The notes: generated by a model not told the origin, from the letters alone. DNA of 64,000 bases from Stenotrophomonas sp. ATCM1_4 (GCF_004348115.1 NZ_QPFB01000001.1:3116028-3180027); one strand, 5' to 3'. Counted from the first letter of the stretch, positions 35,095 through 45,440 are shown. Program-made: numbers and translations.

Positions 35095-36410
35095 GCACCT
35101 CCGCCCCGCGCAAGATGGGCCTGACCATGGCCACCATGCTGGTCGCCGGCAACATGATCGGCACCGGCGTGTTCCTGCTGCCGGCCAACCTGGCCACGGT
35201 CGGCAGCATCTCCTCCTTCGGCTGGATGATCGCCACCGCCGGGGCGATCGCGCTGGGCCTGGTGTTTGCCCGCCTGTCGCAACTCAACCCGCAGCCGGGC
35301 GGGCCCTATGCCTATGCGCGTGACACGTTCGGCAACTACATCGGCTTCGTCAGCAACTACGCCTACTGGTTCGGCAACTGGATCGGCAACGTCGCCATCG
35401 CGCTGGTGGTCACTGGCTACCTGAGCCAGCTGTGGCCCTGGCTGGAAGGCATCTACCCGCGGCTGGGCTTCACCCTGGCGGTGATCTGGCTGCTGAGCCT
35501 GGCCAACGCACGCGGCGCCCGCTGGATCGGCGCGCTGGAGACCGGCACCCTGCTGCTGGCGTTGGTCCCGATCCTGGGCATCGCCATCGCCGGCTGGTGG
35601 TGGTTCGACCCGGACCTGTTCCGCGCCGGCTGGAACGTCAGCGGCATGAGCGACAGTGCCGCGATCTCGCGCAGCGCGTCGATTGCGCTGTGGGCCTTCA
35701 TGGGCGTGGAGAGTGCGGCGGTCTCGGCCGACGTCATCGACGACCCGCGCCGCAACATCCCGCTGGCCACCCTGTTCGGGTTGGCATTGGCAGCGGTGAT
35801 CTACGTCAGCTGCTCGCTGGTGATCATGGGCATGCTGCCGATGGAACAGCTGCGCGACTCCTCGGCGCCGTTCGCCGAGGTGGCCAGGCTGATGATCGGC
35901 CCCTGGGGCGTGGTGGTGATCGCGCTATGCGCCATCTTCAAGTCCGTGGGCGCGCTGGGCGGCTGGATGCTGCTGGTCGGGCAGTCGGCCAAGGCGGCCG
36001 CCGAGGATGGCCTGTTCCCGCGCGTGTTCTGCCGGCTCAACCGGCATGGCATGCCCGGCACCGGCCTGATGATCGTGGCGGTGCTGATGAGCGGGCTGCT
36101 GCTGGTCACCTCCTCGCCCACCCTGGCCCGCCAGTTCGACCAGCTCACCAACATCGCGGTGCTGCTGACCATCATCCCCTACCTGTTCTCGGCCGGCGCG
36201 CTGGTCGCGACCACGCTGGAGCGCAACGAGCAAGGCGCGCTGCGCGCCGGCTGCCTGCTCATCGCCGCCACCGCCGTGGCCTATTGCCTGTATGCGCTGG
36301 TTGGCGCCGACGCCCAGTTGCTGGCCTACGCCACCGTCGCCCTGCTGTTCAGCGCGGCGCTGTACCCGTTCTTCCGCCAGCGCATGCACACGCAGGGCAA
36401 CCGGGACTGA
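35091..36410 (+). CDS. AdiC-like APC antiporter, paralogue 2, 439 aa
   Basis: Twelve-helix APC exchanger closely related to the antiporter 3.6 kb upstream. TM1 is [12 protein letters not shown], with Thr replacing the AdiC Ser26 equivalent; TM6 [11 protein letters not shown] and TM8 [17 protein letters not shown] keep the gating Trp residues. A different amino acid or polyamine substrate is therefore plausible. Four-base overlap with the CDF-like gene. It is followed by mutS 98 bases later. Confidence 0.85.
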   Translation: MSTSAPRKMGLTMATMLVAGNMIGTGVFLLPANLATVGSISSFGWMIATAGAIALGLVFARLSQLNPQPGGPYAYARDTFGNYIGFVSNYAYWFGNWIGNVAIALVVTGYLSQLWPWLEGIYPRLGFTLAVIWLLSLANARGARWIGALETGTLLLALVPILGIAIAGWWWFDPDLFRAGWNVSGMSDSAAISRSASIALWAFMGVESAAVSADVIDDPRRNIPLATLFGLALAAVIYVSCSLVIMGMLPMEQLRDSSAPFAEVARLMIGPWGVVVIALCAIFKSVGALGGWMLLVGQSAKAAAEDGLFPRVFCRLNRHGMPGTGLMIVAVLMSGLLLVTSSPTLARQFDQLTNIAVLLTIIPYLFSAGALVATTLERNEQGALRAGCLLIAATAVAYCLYALVGADAQLLAYATVALLFSAALYPFFRQRMHTQGNRD

Positions 36411-36508
36411 CCCCGGCCGGCTCGCCCGGCCTCCCGCTTCGTCCTGCCCGCGCCCAGCCACTACAATGCCCCCTTTGTGGCAGCCCCCTGCCCGGCTATC
36501 GAAGTGGA

Positions 36509-39118
36509 ATGCGCGTGACCGAGAAGAAGCCCGAACACACCCCGTTGATGAAGCAGTTCTTCGCAGCCAAGGCCGACTACCCGGACCTGCTGCTGTTCTT
36601 CCGGATGGGCGATTTCTACGAACTGTTCTACGACGACGCGCGCAAGGCCGCGCGCCTGCTGGACATCACCCTGACCCAGCGCGGCAGCTCGGGCGGTGCG
36701 CCGATCCCGATGGCCGGCGTGCCGGTGCATGCCTACGAAGGCTACCTGGCACGGCTGGTGGCGCTGGGCGAATCGGTGGCGATCTGCGAGCAGATCGGTG
36801 ACCCGGCGCTGGCCAAGGGGCTGGTCGAGCGCAAGGTGGTGCGCATCGTCACCCCCGGCACCGTCACCGACGAAGCCCTGCTCGATGAACGCCGCGACAC
36901 CCTGCTGATGGCGCTGTCGCGGACCAAGGCCGGCTACGGGCTGGCCTGGGCCGACCTGGCCGGTGGCCGCTTCCTGGTCAACGAAGTGGAGACCGACGAC
37001 GCCCTGGAAGCCGAACTGGCCCGTTTGGAACCGGCCGAGCTGCTGGTGCCCGACGAGGAGGACTGGCCCGAGTTTCTGCGCCAGCGCAGCGGCGTGCGCC
37101 GGCGGGCACCGTGGCTGTTCGATGCCGACAGCGGCCGCCGACAGTTGCTGAACTTCTTCAAGCTGCACGACCTCACCGGTTTCGGCATCGACGACAAGCC
37201 GCGTGCCACCGCCGCGGCCGGTGCGCTGCTCGGCTACGTCGAGGAAACCCAGAAGCAGCGCCTGCCGCACCTGACCTCGATCGCGATGGAGAACGCCGGC
37301 GAGGCGATCGCGATGAATGCCGCCACCCGCCGCCACCTCGAGTTGGACACGCGCGTGGATGGCGACACCCGCAACACCCTGCTCGGCGTGCTGGACAGCA
37401 CCGTCTCGCCGATGGGCGGGCGCCTGCTACGGCGCTGGCTGCACCGTCCGCTGCGCCTGCGCAACGTGCTGCAGCAGCGCCACCACGCCGTCGCCACGCT
37501 GATCGACCGCGGCACCGATGCCGACCTGCGCGAGAGCTTCCGTGCGCTGGGCGACATCGAACGCATCCTCACCCGCATGGCGCTGCGCTCGGCACGCCCG
37601 CGTGACTTCTCCACCCTGCGCGACGGCCTGGGCCTGCTGCCAGCCATCAACGACCATCTCCAGGGCCTGGACTCGCCGCGGCTGCAACAACTGCGCGCCG
37701 AACTGGGCTCGCACGACGAAAGCGCGCAGCTGCTGGCCAGCGCCATCGCCGAACAACCGCCATTGAAGCTGTCCGACGGCGGCGTGATCGCCGAGGGCTA
37801 TGACGCCGAGCTGGACGAACTGCGCCGGCTGTCCACCCACGCCGACCAGTTCCTGATCGACCTGGAACTGCGCGAGCGCGAGGCCAGCGGCATCGCCACG
37901 CTGAAGGTCGGCTACAACCGCGTGCACGGCTACTACATCGAGATCAGCAAGGGCCAGGCCGACAAGGCGCCGGTGCACTACACCCGCCGCCAGACCCTGA
38001 CCAACGCCGAGCGCTACATCACCGAGGAGCTGAAGAGCTTCGAGGACAAGGTGCTGTCCGCGCGCGAGCGTTCTCTCAGCCGCGAGAAGCTTCTGTACGA
38101 AGGTCTGCTCGACACCGTCGGCGAACACCTGAAGCCGCTCAAGCGCTGCGCGGCCGCGCTCAGCGAGCTGGACGTGCTGGCCGCCTTCGCCGAACGCGCG
38201 CAGGCGCTGGACTGGGCGCAGCCCGAACTGCAGGACGAACCCTGCCTGCGCATCGAGCGCGGCCGTCACCCGGTGGTCGAGGCAGTGCGCGATGCACCGT
38301 TCGAGCCGAACGACATCGACCTGCACCCGGACCGCCGCATGCTGGTCATCACTGGCCCGAACATGGGCGGCAAGTCGACCTACATGCGCCAGAACGCGCT
38401 GATCGTGCTGTTGGCGCATATCGGCAGCTTCGTGCCGGCCAGCCGTGCGCTGATCGGCCCGATCGACCGCATCCTTACCCGCATCGGCGCTGGCGACGAC
38501 CTGGCCAAGGGCCAGTCCACCTTCATGGTGGAAATGGCCGAGACCAGCTACATCCTGCACCACGCCACCGCGCATTCGCTGGTGCTGATGGACGAGATCG
38601 GCCGCGGCACCTCCACCTACGACGGCCTGGCGCTGGCCGATGCGGTGGCCCGCCACCTGGCCTACCAGAACCGCTGCTACACCCTGTTCGCTACGCATTA
38701 CTTCGAATTGACCGCATTGGCCGACGAGAGCCACGAAGGCGGCGCCAGCGGCATCGCCAACGTGCACCTGGACGCGGTGGAGCACACCGACAAGAACGGT
38801 GGCGAACGGCTGGTGTTCATGCATGCGGTGAAGGACGGCCCGGCCAACCGCAGCTTCGGCCTGCAGGTGGCGGCGTTGGCCGGCCTGCCGCGTGCGACGG
38901 TGGCGCAGGCGCGGCGTCGCCTGGCCGAACTGGAGCAACGCGGCGGCGAGACCCAGTCCGCCGCGATGGCACCACAGGCACTGGATGCACCGCAGCAGTT
39001 CGGGCTGTTCGCCGCTCCGAGCTCGGCCGCGCTGGATGCCCTGCAGGCGATCGATCCGGACGAGCTCACGCCCAAGCAGGCGCTGGAAGCGCTGTACCGC
39101 GTGAAGTCGCTGTTGTAA
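36509..39118 (+). CDS. mutS: DNA mismatch repair protein MutS, 869 aa
   Basis: Recognises mismatches and small loops and starts MutL-dependent repair. The mismatch-binding Phe36-Tyr-Glu38 is in RMGDFYELF, at the same positions as in E. coli. The ATPase has Walker [15 protein letters not shown] (about 616) and [16 protein letters not shown]. The start is ATG 36509; an in-frame GTG two codons on is possible, and the long upstream open frame belongs to the antiporter region. A hairpin follows. Confidence 0.97.
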   Translation: MRVTEKKPEHTPLMKQFFAAKADYPDLLLFFRMGDFYELFYDDARKAARLLDITLTQRGSSGGAPIPMAGVPVHAYEGYLARLVALGESVAICEQIGDPALAKGLVERKVVRIVTPGTVTDEALLDERRDTLLMALSRTKAGYGLAWADLAGGRFLVNEVETDDALEAELARLEPAELLVPDEEDWPEFLRQRSGVRRRAPWLFDADSGRRQLLNFFKLHDLTGFGIDDKPRATAAAGALLGYVEETQKQRLPHLTSIAMENAGEAIAMNAATRRHLELDTRVDGDTRNTLLGVLDSTVSPMGGRLLRRWLHRPLRLRNVLQQRHHAVATLIDRGTDADLRESFRALGDIERILTRMALRSARPRDFSTLRDGLGLLPAINDHLQGLDSPRLQQLRAELGSHDESAQLLASAIAEQPPLKLSDGGVIAEGYDAELDELRRLSTHADQFLIDLELREREASGIATLKVGYNRVHGYYIEISKGQADKAPVHYTRRQTLTNAERYITEELKSFEDKVLSARERSLSREKLLYEGLLDTVGEHLKPLKRCAAALSELDVLAAFAERAQALDWAQPELQDEPCLRIERGRHPVVEAVRDAPFEPNDIDLHPDRRMLVITGPNMGGKSTYMRQNALIVLLAHIGSFVPASRALIGPIDRILTRIGAGDDLAKGQSTFMVEMAETSYILHHATAHSLVLMDEIGRGTSTYDGLALADAVARHLAYQNRCYTLFATHYFELTALADESHEGGASGIANVHLDAVEHTDKNGGERLVFMHAVKDGPANRSFGLQVAALAGLPRATVAQARRRLAELEQRGGETQSAAMAPQALDAPQQFGLFAAPSSAALDALQAIDPDELTPKQALEALYRVKSLL

Positions 39119-39126
39119 CGAAATAC

Positions 39127-39150
39127 CGAGGGCCGCGAAAGCGGCCCTCG
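39127..39150 (+). terminator. Hairpin after mutS
   Basis: A perfect 10-bp stem (CGAGGGCCGC / GCGGCCCTCG) with a GAAA tetraloop lies 8 bases after the mutS stop. Only TT follows, so termination may be partial. Confidence 0.6.
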
Positions 39151-39164
39151 TTGCGTCCAGAAGC

Positions 39165-39189
39165 GGTTCGCGACCGAGGCCGCTCCTGC
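39165..39189 (-). repeat. REP element, SMAG-like
   Basis: Read on the minus strand: GCAGGAGCGGCCTCGGTCGC, one base different at the GTAG end from the copies at 8957 and 43353. It lies just past the 3' end of the GST gene. Confidence 0.6.
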
Positions 39190-39199
39190 GATGACGGGC

Positions 39200-39820
39200 T
39201 CAGGCTGCGCTGGCGGTCACCAGCGCATCATCCAGCTCACCCGCACGCACCGATGCCGGTCGCTGCAGATGGACTGCGCAGTAATCCGTGAACACCGGCT
39301 TGGCCTCCAGCTCGCCGACACGCATGTAGTAGCTCAGGAAGGAGGCCATATACAGATCGGCGACGGTGAAGCTATCCCCGACCAGATAGCGCTTGCCGGC
39401 CACCGCCGTTTCCAATGTGTGCATCAGGTCCTCGGCGGTGCCATAACCCGCTTCCATTGGCGGTGCCAGCGAGCCATGACGACGATCCGTGACGAAAGCC
39501 TCCAGCGGCCCGGCCGCAAATAGCACCCAGCGGTAGCAGGCACCACGCTCGGCGCTGCCCACCGGCGGCAACAATCCCTTCCAGGGTGCCAGATCCGCAA
39601 GATGCAGGCAGATCGCTGCGTTCTCGGTAATGACCGTACTGCCCTGCAGCAACGCCGGGACCTTGCCCATGGGATTGAGCGCCAGGTACTGCGCGGACTT
39701 CATGCTGGTGCCGTACTCCAGTATCACCGCGTCGTAGCGCAAACCCGTTTCCTCCAGCATCCAACGGGTGATGCGCCCGCGCGATTGCGGATGGGTGTGG
39801 AACGTGAGCGTGTCGGACAT
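39200..39820 (-). CDS. Glutathione S-transferase family protein, 206 aa
   Basis: N-terminal thioredoxin-like domain with SRGRITRWMLEETG (candidate catalytic Ser/Arg) and the glutathione-binding NPMGKVPALL and TENAAICLHLAD; all-helical C-terminal domain with GDSFTVADLYMAS. The start is the ATG of MSDTLTF, preceded by CAGGTG. Cytosolic detoxification is the usual role. Adjacent WYL regulator is on the same strand. Confidence 0.88.
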   Translation of the reverse strand: MSDTLTFHTHPQSRGRITRWMLEETGLRYDAVILEYGTSMKSAQYLALNPMGKVPALLQGSTVITENAAICLHLADLAPWKGLLPPVGSAERGACYRWVLFAAGPLEAFVTDRRHGSLAPPMEAGYGTAEDLMHTLETAVAGKRYLVGDSFTVADLYMASFLSYYMRVGELEAKPVFTDYCAVHLQRPASVRAGELDDALVTASAA

Positions 39821-39886
39821 GTCAGGCACCTGCCTTGTAAGGAGCCTGCAGTGTGCGCAGGGCCTGCTGACAGCGGTTGTCAGCAG

Positions 39887-40579
39887 TCAACGCGGACCGC
39901 GCTGCAAGCACTCCTGGTTCCAGCGCCGCAACAGGCGATGACGCTGCTCCGGATAACGCTGGCCGGTGTCCTCCAGCCAGACCATGCGGTCGGCGCGGAA
40001 GTGGCGGAAATCACCACGCATCTCGCACCATGCGGCCAGCAGGCGGATCTCGGCCAGGAAGGCCATGGCGAAGGGCCAGATCACCCGCTCGCTGGCGCGC
40101 CCCTCCCCATCGCGGTAATGGATGCGCACCGCGTTGCCGGCACGGATCGCACGGCGCAACGCCGGCAGCCACGGCTCCGGTTCGGCGGCATGCCATTGCG
40201 GTGCGAACAGGCCGCTGGTCTCCACCTGCAGGCGCAGCCCTTCCGGCAATACGCCCGTCATCCGCTCCAGCGCCGCGCCTGCGGCTACCGCCAGCTCCGG
40301 GTCGGCGTGCGACGCCACCCAGCGCGCGCCGAGCACCAGTGCTTCCAGTTCCTCGGCCGAGAACATCATCGGCGGCAGCAGGAAGCCGGCACGCAGCTGG
40401 TAACCGATGCCCGGGTCACCGACGATGTCGGCCCCCTGCCCGCGCAGTGCGTCGATATCGCGGTACACCGTGCGCAGGCTGACGCCGAGCCGGTCGGCCA
40501 GTTGCGCACCGCGCACCGGCTTGCGGCGTCGGCGCAGTTCATCAAGCAGGTGCAGCAGGCGGGTGGCGCGTTGGCTCAT
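39887..40579 (-). CDS. YafY-type HTH and WYL-domain regulator, 230 aa
   Basis: DeoR-like winged helix at the N-terminus (LADRLGVSLRTVYRDIDALR, about 25-45) and a WYL ligand-binding domain (about 135-215). Such proteins sense small ligands or nucleic acid and often control neighbouring genes; the GST 66 bases downstream on the same strand is a candidate target. The start is the ATG of MSQRATRLL; upstream in-frame residues do not fit the family. Divergent from the catalase gene with 236 bases between. Confidence 0.85.
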   Translation of the reverse strand: MSQRATRLLHLLDELRRRRKPVRGAQLADRLGVSLRTVYRDIDALRGQGADIVGDPGIGYQLRAGFLLPPMMFSAEELEALVLGARWVASHADPELAVAAGAALERMTGVLPEGLRLQVETSGLFAPQWHAAEPEPWLPALRRAIRAGNAVRIHYRDGEGRASERVIWPFAMAFLAEIRLLAAWCEMRGDFRHFRADRMVWLEDTGQRYPEQRHRLLRRWNQECLQRGPR

Positions 40580-40712
40580 GCCGGTGACCGGGAAACGGGG
40601 GCGCACAGCATAGCCGCCACACCCGCCCCTGCACCGCGCCATGTTGCGATGCGATGACCGAGACGAGGCAGCGGAAAGACAACAGCCGGCACAGATGCAT
40701 TTCCGGGCGGTG

Positions 40713-40749
40713 ATAGATGAATGCTATCAATGCGAACGGATCATTTGAT
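40713..40749 (+). promoter_or_regulatory. Putative OxyR-binding site upstream of the catalase gene
   Basis: A perfect ATAG-N7-CTAT half (40713-40727) is followed after 7 bases by a degenerate AACG-N7-TGAT half (40735-40749), the OxyR spacing of four contacts with 7-base gaps. A weak -35 (TGTCCA, 40750-40755) and TACAGT (-10, 40773-40778) follow with a 17-base spacer, the usual arrangement for OxyR activation. Confidence 0.6.
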
Positions 40750-40815
40750 TGTCCATTTCACCTGCCCGTGGCTACAGTCGGTCCAAGATGTCCCACTAGC
40801 CAGCAGGAGCCAGCG

Positions 40816-42456
40816 ATGAGCAGCAACGACACCAAGCCGACCTGTCCGTACCACAGTGCCCCGACACCGGACCAGGCCGCCCAATCGCAGCGCGATACCA
40901 GCACCACGCCCACGCAGAAGCACGGCGACGCGCCGGTGACGCCGATGACCACCGCCTTCGGTGCGCCGGTGGTGGACAACCAGAACAGCAAGACCGCCGG
41001 CCCGCGTGGCCCGCTGTTGATGGAAGACGTGTGGCTGCTGGAGAAGCTGGCCAACCTCAACCGCGAGATCATTCCCGAGCGGCGCATGCACGCCAAGGGT
41101 TCGGGCGCGTTCGGCACCTTCACCGTGACCCACGACATCAGCAAGTACACCCGCGCCAAGCTGTTCTCGGCGGTGGGCAAGCAGACCGAGATGTTCGCCC
41201 GCTTCACCACCGTGGCCGGCGAGCGCGGCGCGGCCGATGCCGAGCGCGACATTCGCGGCTTCGCGCTGAAGTTCTACACCGAGGAAGGCAACTGGGACCT
41301 GGTCGGCAACAACACCCCGGTGTTCTTCCTGCGTGACCCGCGCAAGTTCGCCGACCTCAACAAGGCGGTCAAGCGCGACCCGCACACCAACCTGCGCAGC
41401 GCGCGCAACAACTGGGATTTCTGGACGCTGCTGCCCGAGGCACTGATGCAGGTGACGGTGGTGATGAGCGACCGCGGCATCCCGCGCAGCTTCCGCCACA
41501 TGCACGGCTTCGGCTCGCACACCTACAGCTTCACCAACAACGACGGTGAGCGCTTCTGGGTGAAGTTCCACTTCCACAGCCAGCAGGGCATCCAGGCCCT
41601 GACCGACGCGCAGGCCGAAGTACTGGTGGGCAAGGACCGCGAGAGCCACGGCCGCGACCTGTTCCAGGCGATCGAGCGCGGTGAGTTCCCGAAGTGGAAG
41701 CTGTTCGTGCAGGTCATGCCGGAGCTGGAGGCGGAGACCTCCCGCATCCACCCGTTCGACCTGACCAAGGTGTGGCCCAAGAGTGACTATCCGCTGATCG
41801 AGGTGGGCGAGTTCGAGCTCAACCGCAACCCGGACAACTGGTACCAGGACGTGGAGCAGTCGGCGTTCGCACCGAGCAACCTGGTGCCGGGCATCGGCCC
41901 GTCGCCGGACAAGATGCTGCAGGCCCGCCTGTTCGCCTACAGCGATGCACAGCGCTACCGCCTGGGCGTGAACCACCACCAGATCCCGGTGAACGCGGCA
42001 CGCTGCCCGGTGCACAGCAACCACCGCGACGGCGCCATGCGCGTGGACGGCAACTACGGCGGCCTGCCGCATTACGAGCCGAACAGCTATGGCCAGTGGC
42101 AGGAACAGCCGCAGTACCGCGAGCCGCCGCTGAAGATCCGTGGCGATGCCGACTTCTGGAACTTCCGCGAGGACGACAACGACTACTTCAGCCAGCCCGG
42201 CGCGCTGTTCCGCAGCTACAACGCCGAGCAGAAGCAGCGCCTGTTCGACAACACCGCGCGTGCCCTGGGTGATGCGCCGGACTTCATCAAGCAGCGCCAC
42301 ATCGACAACTGCAACAAGGCCGACCCGGCGTATGGCGCCGGTATCGCCGAGGCCTTGAAGAAGCTGGCGGCGAACCCGTCCGACCCGTTCCAGCCCGCCC
42401 ATCCGGGCAGCGATTTCCCCAGCGCCACCCCGGGTGCGGAGGACATCACGCTGTGA
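40816..42456 (+). CDS. katA: Monofunctional heme catalase, 546 aa
   Basis: Breaks down hydrogen peroxide. Distal His92 is in [12 protein letters not shown], Asn165 in [12 protein letters not shown], and the proximal heme Tyr near residue 375 in [15 protein letters not shown]. Length fits the small-subunit clade, but about 40 extra hydrophilic residues precede the catalytic core ([14 protein letters not shown]). The start ATG follows CAGGAG with 6-base spacing. An OxyR-like site lies upstream. No signal peptide, so cytoplasmic. Which of several kat paralogues this is cannot be told from sequence. Confidence 0.93.
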   Translation: MSSNDTKPTCPYHSAPTPDQAAQSQRDTSTTPTQKHGDAPVTPMTTAFGAPVVDNQNSKTAGPRGPLLMEDVWLLEKLANLNREIIPERRMHAKGSGAFGTFTVTHDISKYTRAKLFSAVGKQTEMFARFTTVAGERGAADAERDIRGFALKFYTEEGNWDLVGNNTPVFFLRDPRKFADLNKAVKRDPHTNLRSARNNWDFWTLLPEALMQVTVVMSDRGIPRSFRHMHGFGSHTYSFTNNDGERFWVKFHFHSQQGIQALTDAQAEVLVGKDRESHGRDLFQAIERGEFPKWKLFVQVMPELEAETSRIHPFDLTKVWPKSDYPLIEVGEFELNRNPDNWYQDVEQSAFAPSNLVPGIGPSPDKMLQARLFAYSDAQRYRLGVNHHQIPVNAARCPVHSNHRDGAMRVDGNYGGLPHYEPNSYGQWQEQPQYREPPLKIRGDADFWNFREDDNDYFSQPGALFRSYNAEQKQRLFDNTARALGDAPDFIKQRHIDNCNKADPAYGAGIAEALKKLAANPSDPFQPAHPGSDFPSATPGAEDITL

Positions 42457-42610
42457 CACCGCACCCGTCCGGTTGAACGGGCGGGTCACCCGCACCACCC
42501 CGACGCCCGGGATGCCTGGATGGCATTCCGGGCGTTGCCGTCTGCCACACCGGCCACCCCGCGCGGGGTTACCATCCCGGCTTGGCCACCCACCGCAAAG
42601 GAAACCACCG

Positions 42611-43219
42611 ATGAGCCTGACCGACGACCTTCTTTCCCAGCTGCAGGGTGCACCCCTGCAACAGGTTTCCCAGCAACTGGGCATCGACAGCCAGCAGGCT
42701 TCCGGCGCGATCAGTGCCGCCCTGCCGCTGCTGATGGGCGCCCTGGGCAACAACGCCGCCAAGCCTCAGGGCGCCGAAGCCCTGCTCGGCGCGCTGCAGA
42801 ACAATCACAGCGGCCTGGACATCGGCAGCGTGCTGGGCTCGGTGCTGGGCGGCGGCAGCAGTCCGGCCACCAACGGTGCCGGCATCCTCGGCCACATCTT
42901 CGGCGGCAACCAGGGCCGCGCGGAAACCGGCCTGGCCCAGGCCACCGGCCTGAGCCAGGGCAATTCCAGCCAACTGCTCAAGATCCTCGCGCCGATCGTG
43001 ATGGCCTACCTGGCCCAGCGCATGGCCGGGGGGGGCAACCAGGCCAGTGCCGGTGGGCTGGCGCAGATCCTGGGCCAGGAGAAGCAGCAGGTCACTCAGG
43101 CCGGCGGCATCGGCGGCGGCCTGTTGGGCAGCGTGCTGGACCAGGACGGCGACGGCCAGTTCGGCGTGTCCGACCTGATCAAGCTGGGCAGCGGCCTGCT
43201 GGGCTCGGGCAAGCGCTGA
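42611..43219 (+). CDS. DUF937 (YidB-like) protein with an EF-hand-like loop, 202 aa
   Basis: Low-complexity Gly/Gln/Ala/Leu-rich protein: LGIDSQQASGAISAALPLLM and repeated GLAQ/LLG segments mark the DUF937 family, of unknown function. Near the C-terminus, DQDGDGQFGVSD has the D-x-D-x-D-G spacing of a calcium-binding EF-hand loop, with Asp rather than Glu at position 12. No signal peptide. Ribosome site AAAGGAAA. A strong terminator follows. Confidence 0.82.
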   Translation: MSLTDDLLSQLQGAPLQQVSQQLGIDSQQASGAISAALPLLMGALGNNAAKPQGAEALLGALQNNHSGLDIGSVLGSVLGGGSSPATNGAGILGHIFGGNQGRAETGLAQATGLSQGNSSQLLKILAPIVMAYLAQRMAGGGNQASAGGLAQILGQEKQQVTQAGGIGGGLLGSVLDQDGDGQFGVSDLIKLGSGLLGSGKR

Positions 43220-43245
43220 CCTGTTCGGGCTGCGCCCGAAGCAAT

Positions 43246-43274
43246 AACGCCACCCTCGCGGTGGCGTTTTTTTT
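43246..43274 (+). terminator. Rho-independent terminator
   Basis: A perfect 9-bp stem (AACGCCACC / GGTGGCGTT) with a 5-base loop and eight T, 27 bases after the DUF937 gene. Confidence 0.95.
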
Positions 43275-43280
43275 CCCCTC

Positions 43281-43376
43281 GTGGGAGCGCCTTCGGGCGC
43301 GAGGCTGGGGCTTCTGCAATTGCAATCATTCCCTGCAGCGGACGAATCCCGGCTTCGCGGCCGAGGCCACTCCTAC
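43281..43376. repeat. Inverted pair of REP elements
   Basis: Plus-oriented GTGGGAGCGCCTTCGGGCGC (43281-43300, extending to 43304) faces a minus-oriented element, GTAGGAGTGGCCTCGGCCGC on the minus strand (43353-43376), across about 48 bases. This is a BIME-like pair. The hslR stop TAG (43373-43375) lies in the second element's GTAG end. Confidence 0.65.
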
Positions 43377-43783
43377 AGGGCGTCGATGTCGCCCAGGGCG
43401 CGGATCAGGCGGCGGGCGCGCTTGTCGGGCTTGTGCTCCGGGGCTTGGTAGCCAGTGCGCTCGGCGGCACGACGCAGGCGCACCTCCTGGCGGGCCTTTC
43501 GTGACGCATCACTCTCCTCGTACAACCCTTGCGCCACCGGTGCGGGGCCACGCATGTCGCTCAGCCCGCGCACGCTGATCTCGAACACCTCCTCACCGCG
43601 CTGTACCCGCAACGCATCGCCGATGCGGATCGCGCGCGAGGACTTGGGCCGCTGGCCACCCACCTCGACCTTGCCGGTGTCCACCGCCTGCTTGGCCAGG
43701 CTGCGGGTCTTGTAGAAACGTGCCGCCCACAACCACACGTCGAGGCGGATGCTGGGGACCACGGGAACGGCTTCGGGATTCAT
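43373..43783 (-). CDS. hslR: S4-domain RNA-binding heat-shock protein Hsp15, 136 aa
   Basis: Hsp15 binds blocked 50S subunits carrying nascent chains. The S4 motif is IRLDVWLWAARFYKTRSLAK then VEVGGQRPKSSRAIRIGD; a basic helical tail follows (RRLIRALGDIDAL). Length matches E. coli (133). The ATG follows GTGGAG. It is divergent from the MATE gene. Its stop codon is in a REP element. Confidence 0.93.
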   Translation of the reverse strand: MNPEAVPVVPSIRLDVWLWAARFYKTRSLAKQAVDTGKVEVGGQRPKSSRAIRIGDALRVQRGEEVFEISVRGLSDMRGPAPVAQGLYEESDASRKARQEVRLRRAAERTGYQAPEHKPDKRARRLIRALGDIDAL

Positions 43784-43886
43784 CAGGCTCCACTGGGTTG
43801 CAACAGGTCTGCCCTGCCTACATGGGGCCGGCATCGTCACCGTCAAGATGCTAACGTGCCGGACCTCGAGCCTGACCAGCGCATTC

Positions 43887-45368
43887 ATGTCGAAAGCAAG
43901 CCAAGCCCGCAACCTGACCGAGGGCCCGATCGGCCGCAGCCTGCTGCTGTTCTCGCTGCCGATCCTGGCCGGCAACATCGCCCAATCGCTCAATGGCTCG
44001 GTCAACGCGATCTGGGTGGGCAAGTTCCTGGGCGAGGCGGCGCTGACCGCCACGGCCAATGCCAACAACATCATGTTCTTCCTGATCGGCTCGGTGTTCG
44101 GCATCGGCATGGCCGCCACCATCCTGATCGGCCAATCGATCGGCGCGAACGACCTGCCGCAGGCGCGCCGGGTCATGGGCACCAGCGCGACCTTCTTCAT
44201 CGGGCTGTCGGCGGTGATCGCGGTGGCCGGCTGGTTCCTGTCGCACCGGCTGCTGGTGGCCATGGGCACGCCGGCCGAATCGATGCCGCTGGCCGATGCC
44301 TACCTGAAGGTGATCTTCCTCGGCATGCCGCTGATCTATGCGTTCGCCTTCCTCACCGCGGCCCTGCGCGGCGCCGGCGATTCACGCACGCCGTTCCGCT
44401 TCCTGCTGCTGTCGGTGCTGCTGGACATCGGTTTCAACCCGCTGCTGATCTTCGGCATCGGCCCATTCCCGGAACTGGGCGTGGCCGGTGCGGCGTGGGC
44501 CACCTTCTTCGCCCAGGGCCTGTCGCTGGCGGCGATGCTGCTGTACCTGCGCAACAAGCGCCACATGCTGTGGCTGGGCCGCAAGGATGCCGCGCTGCTG
44601 AAGATCGACCTGGACATCCTCAAGGCACTGGTGCTCAAGGGCGTGCCGATGGGCCTGCAGATGGTGCTGATCTCGCTGGCGATGATCATGATGATCTCCA
44701 TGGTCAACGGCTACGGCGTGGAGACCGCCTCGGCCTACGGTGCGGCACTGCAGTTGTGGACCTACGTGCAGATGCCGGCGATGGCCATCGGCGCGGCCTG
44801 CTCGTCGATGGCCGCGCAGAACGTGGGTGCCGGGCGCTGGGACCGCGTGGATGCAACCGCGCGCACCGGCGTGCTGTTCAACTTCCTGCTGACCGGTGCG
44901 CTGATCGCGCCGATCATCCTGTTCGACCGCAGCACCCTGGCGCTGTTCCTGCCCGAGGCCAGCCCGGCACTGGAGATCGGCCGCCACCTCAACCACATCG
45001 CGGTGTGGTCGTTCCTGTTCTTCGGCGTGAACTTCGTGGTGTCCGGCGTGGTGCGTTCCACCGGCGCGGTGGTGCCTCCACTGGTGATCCTGGCGATCGG
45101 CATGTGGGGCATCCGCGTGCCGATGGCCAAGCTGCTGCAGCCGGCGCTGGGGGCCGACGCGATCTGGTGGAGCTTCCCGACCAGTGCGTTCTGTTCGATG
45201 CTGATGGTGATGGCGTACTACCGCTGGGGCAACTGGCGCAAGGCCAAGATGCTGGACAAGCATGCGCCGGACACCCTGGCCACGCCGGCCGAGGTGGCGT
45301 CCACGCCGCCGTCGCCGGTGGCCGATGCCAACCCCGAGGTCGAGGTCGAGGAACCGGCGGCGCGCTGA
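43887..45368 (+). CDS. MATE-family multidrug efflux protein, 493 aa
   Basis: Cation-coupled exporter of the NorM/DinF superfamily with 12 predicted helices in two halves (FSLPILAGNIAQSLNGSVNA begins TM1; LVLKGVPMGLQMVLIS begins the second half). The tail after residue 455 is polar, rich in Pro, Ala and Glu. The start is the ATG of MSKASQARN; a weak ribosome site leaves this moderately sure. Drug or metabolite substrate unknown. Confidence 0.87.
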   Translation: MSKASQARNLTEGPIGRSLLLFSLPILAGNIAQSLNGSVNAIWVGKFLGEAALTATANANNIMFFLIGSVFGIGMAATILIGQSIGANDLPQARRVMGTSATFFIGLSAVIAVAGWFLSHRLLVAMGTPAESMPLADAYLKVIFLGMPLIYAFAFLTAALRGAGDSRTPFRFLLLSVLLDIGFNPLLIFGIGPFPELGVAGAAWATFFAQGLSLAAMLLYLRNKRHMLWLGRKDAALLKIDLDILKALVLKGVPMGLQMVLISLAMIMMISMVNGYGVETASAYGAALQLWTYVQMPAMAIGAACSSMAAQNVGAGRWDRVDATARTGVLFNFLLTGALIAPIILFDRSTLALFLPEASPALEIGRHLNHIAVWSFLFFGVNFVVSGVVRSTGAVVPPLVILAIGMWGIRVPMAKLLQPALGADAIWWSFPTSAFCSMLMVMAYYRWGNWRKAKMLDKHAPDTLATPAEVASTPPSPVADANPEVEVEEPAAR

Positions 45369-45440
45369 AGGGCGTGGCCGGTGCGGATGACGGGCTTCTT
45401 TGCCCTCTCCGCCCCTTCGCTGTGCGGAAGGGACGGGTGA

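Noticed and set aside
35432..36508. Possible fusion of MutS to an upstream domain through a continuous open frame
   Set aside because: The upstream part overlaps the second antiporter in another frame and has no domain pattern; a proper MutS start gives the mismatch-binding Phe at its usual position 36.
40741..42762. A 673-codon minus-strand frame opposite the catalase
   Set aside because: All catalase active-site residues are on the plus strand, so this is a composition artefact.
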